Source: Fidelibacterota bacterium
GTDB taxonomy: Bacteria; Fidelibacterota; UBA2242
Reading direction: 5' to 3'
Length of the DNA: 6,223 nt
NCBI GenBank assembly: GCA_023229045.1
Contig: JALOAB010000135.1
Coordinates: 1 to 6,223, forward strand
The notes below the pieces were generated by a model. That model did no database searches, had not been told where the DNA came from, and saw nothing but the letters and a program-made list of their open reading frames with translations. Below are positions 4,088 through 6,223 of this stretch, piece by piece (position 1 is the first letter of the stretch; each line of letters starts with the position of its first letter). A program made the translations under genes and the position numbers.

Positions 4088-6223
4088 TCAACCGGTTTTC
4101 TTTTTATCAAAGGTCAATATCGCCGGTAAAATGAGCAGAGCCGTCAGCAGACACATCAAAATACCGACGAAAAGAATGCGCCCCATGGAATTGACCGAAC
4201 CGAATTTACCGATCAAACCCAGCGAGCCGAAGCCGATCATGGTGGTGAGTGCCGATAGAAATACGCCTTTGCCGGTATAGCGATAAACGGTTTCGATATT
4301 TTGTTCGACCCGGAAGCGATGGGCGAGGTGAATTCCAAAATCAATCCCCATTCCAATGACTAATGGAATGACGGCAATATTGATGATATTCAATTTTTGT
4401 CCCAGGAGTGGATAAGTTCCAGCCATCCAGATCAGGCCTATTATTAGCGGCACGGACGCAAAGACCACATATTTGATGTCGCGGAAATTCAGCACCAGGA
4501 AAAAGATCACTGCCGCGAATATATAAATGCCGGCTTTGCCGGAGGCGCTGATAACCTCATCCAGCCAGGCGGTCAGAATCTGGCTCGATCCGGTGATCCG
4601 CACCGATGCCCGCGCCACCGAACTGTTGAAATGGCGGATGTTATCAATGTTTTCCAGAACGCCGTCTTTGGGATAGAGCGTCACCAGATTGCGCTGACCG
4701 GTTTCATCAAACATACTTTTCCGGATTTGTTCCGGCAGGTCGGCAAAGGTCATCGGACGATTTGCCTGCGACATGCGGGTGACGATCGCATCCATCTCCC
4801 GGGCGAAATGATAATCCAATTTACTGAGTCTTGTGACATACAGTGCCGGATCGCTTTCAATCAGCTTGATCAGTTTCTGGAAAACCTCGCGTCCCGGTTG
4901 ACCAACTTCCGCGCCGAAAATCTCGCGGATCATGGCGTTGCGTTTCTTTACGATTTTATTGTTTTCACCCAGCCCCGCGACGGAGAGATCACCCATTTCG
5001 ATAATATTCCATTCGGTGCGCTGAACTTCGCCGGCAAATGTCTCCATATCTTCAATTGTATAATTAATCGTACGATAACGCGGCGGCATCTGGCGAATTT
5101 TAGCGATTGCGTTGAGGCGCGCCTGCTGTTCGTCTTCCGGCGGGAAAAAGTTAGAGACCGAGTTGATATCGGCGACCAGCGGGGTCTTCTCCAGTTTTTC
5201 GGTAATTTCACGGGCTTCTGCGACGCTGTTGGCAATTACCATCGAGGCAAAAGGCGTCATTTCGAATTTATCCATGACTTTATAGTACTGGATGATCGAG
5301 GGCATATCCTGCGGTTCGAGTTTCATCATGTCATATTCCAGCCGGTTAAAGAACATCGTGATAAATAAACCAACCGTGATAACAACACCGGCAATAATTG
5401 AGACTGTCCGATGCCTGTAAATAGAATTTCCAATATTGGCCAGGAACTGATAGTTAATATTGGGCAAGTGAGATTTGCTTAGGTCCTTTTTACCCCACCA
5501 TAATAACAACGAGGGTAAGATGAAAAACATCGCCAGAAAACAATTGATGATACCGGTGCCCATGATAATCCCAAACTGCTCAAACGCCTGAACGCCAGTT
5601 ATCGCCATGACAAAAAATGCAATGGCAGTCGTCACCGCCGCCAGCAAAGTGCCCATTCCGGCTTTTTGATAAGTCAGCCGCAGGGCTTCTTTGGGTTCAT
5701 AGCCGTCTTCGCGATAAGTAGTGAAATTGGTTACGATTTGTATTCCGTAATCCACACCGAGACCAATCAATAAAACAGCCATAATGCTGGTAATCATATT
5801 GATTTCTTTAATGGTAATACCGACGAATCCGTAATTAAAGACAATGCCCATAATCAATACAATCAGGATAAACAGGATGGAGCGTAATTGACTGAACGAA
5901 AATATAAATAGTAGCAAAATCAGCACCAGGGCTACGATCGACGGAACTGCCATGTCAAAACCAAGCGCATCCTGTTCGTCGCTCTGGGCTGGCAACTCAC
6001 CGGTATAGTCAACGTGCAGGTCGGGATATTTGGCATTGATTGCTGTCTGAATAACCTGAAAGTCGCGCATGAAATCCACAACTTGTTCGACTTCGATCAT
6101 ATTAATCGTCGGAGTGATGGTGAATAACAGCATGCTGTTGTCGTGAGAAAAATTGTAAGGATCGCCGTAGAGGAAAGTTTCGGCGAGAATTTTACCCTGC
6201 TCCGGCGCCGGCAATATATCCGG
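4088..6223 (-). CDS. MMPL/HAE3-type RND superfamily exporter, N-terminus beyond the right edge
   Basis: There are 711 visible residues, and the frame is still open at the right edge. The TTG at 6214 is an internal Leu, not a start, because sense codons continue to 6223. Numbering from that Leu as residue 1, the visible part starts in the first periplasmic domain. It then runs through a five-helix membrane bundle (about 88-107, 111-132, 138-160, 187-207, 215-240) with LIGLGVDYGIQI at 149-160. The next helix (270-288) leads into a second periplasmic domain (about 290-555). A second bundle (about 560-577, 581-600, 608-630, 650-668, 677-700) carries VIGMGIDFGIHL at 619-630. This internal duplication and the GxxxD(Y/F)G motifs, the proton-relay Asp sites of the fourth and tenth helices, define the MMPL/HAE3 class (COG1033). 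Only the first helix and part of the first periplasmic domain appear to be missing. Relatives export lipids such as hopanoids and mycolate precursors using the proton gradient, from the inner membrane. It heads the visible operon; the LolA-like and barrel genes follow. Confidence 0.92.
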   Translation of the reverse strand, partial: PDILPAPEQGKILAETFLYGDPYNFSHDNSMLLFTITPTINMIEVEQVVDFMRDFQVIQTAINAKYPDLHVDYTGELPAQSDEQDALGFDMAVPSIVALVLILLLFIFSFSQLRSILFILIVLIMGIVFNYGFVGITIKEINMITSIMAVLLIGLGVDYGIQIVTNFTTYREDGYEPKEALRLTYQKAGMGTLLAAVTTAIAFFVMAITGVQAFEQFGIIMGTGIINCFLAMFFILPSLLLWWGKKDLSKSHLPNINYQFLANIGNSIYRHRTVSIIAGVVITVGLFITMFFNRLEYDMMKLEPQDMPSIIQYYKVMDKFEMTPFASMVIANSVAEAREITEKLEKTPLVADINSVSNFFPPEDEQQARLNAIAKIRQMPPRYRTINYTIEDMETFAGEVQRTEWNIIEMGDLSVAGLGENNKIVKKRNAMIREIFGAEVGQPGREVFQKLIKLIESDPALYVTRLSKLDYHFAREMDAIVTRMSQANRPMTFADLPEQIRKSMFDETGQRNLVTLYPKDGVLENIDNIRHFNSSVARASVRITGSSQILTAWLDEVISASGKAGIYIFAAVIFFLVLNFRDIKYVVFASVPLIIGLIWMAGTYPLLGQKLNIINIAVIPLVIGMGIDFGIHLAHRFRVEQNIETVYRYTGKGVFLSALTTMIGFGSLGLIGKFGSVNSMGRILFVGILMCLLTALLILPAILTFDKKKTG

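Noticed and set aside
4631..5368. Long plus-strand open frame of 245 codons opposite the exporter gene
   Set aside because: It is fully antisense to the second periplasmic domain of a clear RND exporter, has no family resemblance, and looks like a shadow of codon bias on the real strand.
6212..6214. TTG as the start codon of the exporter
   Set aside because: Sense codons continue to the window edge, there is no Shine-Dalgarno sequence, and the protein would lack the first transmembrane helix. The gene is simply cut by the window.

Overview
The window shows five protein genes, all read on the minus strand (right to left). They come from a Gram-negative bacterium with an outer membrane. I infer the Bacteroidota/Ignavibacteriota/Calditrichota (FCB) side of the tree. 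The reasons are the secreted protein at the left end, whose YRSKTSGNW...TW opening and NNAGT repeats are typical of large surface proteins in those groups, and the pairing of an MMPL-type RND exporter with a LolA-like protein and a WGxG-motif outer-membrane protein. Strong Shine-Dalgarno sequences (AAGGAGG, GGAGG, AGAGGAG) argue mildly against a classical Bacteroidota. No rRNA, tRNA or phylogenetic marker is present, so this is a lean, not an identification.

Layout from right to left. Positions 6223-4088 hold most of an MMPL/HAE3-type RND exporter whose N-terminus lies beyond the right edge. After a 16-base gap comes a small membrane methyltransferase of the isoprenylcysteine carboxyl methyltransferase (ICMT)/PEMT type (4071-3400). 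After 26 bases comes a periplasmic LolA-like protein of the 'outer membrane lipoprotein-sorting protein' family (3373-2630). After 65 bases comes a predicted outer-membrane beta-barrel (2564-1059) that ends in the canonical terminal Phe. Shared strand and short spacing suggest one operon. Positions 735-1058 contain no supportable gene and mark a boundary. Beyond them starts a separate secreted repeat protein (734 to beyond the left edge) with its own strong ribosome binding site.

As a working model (inference), the four right-hand genes form a trans-envelope handling unit. The RND protein would extract a hydrophobic molecule from the inner membrane, the LolA-like protein would carry it across the periplasm, and the beta-barrel would accept or export it. 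The methyltransferase in the middle may cap or modify the cargo. The individual families are known. The specific combination with an embedded ICMT-type enzyme is the most interesting point, and the cargo cannot be read from the sequence. I see no CRISPR array, insertion sequence, phage gene or non-coding RNA that I can support.
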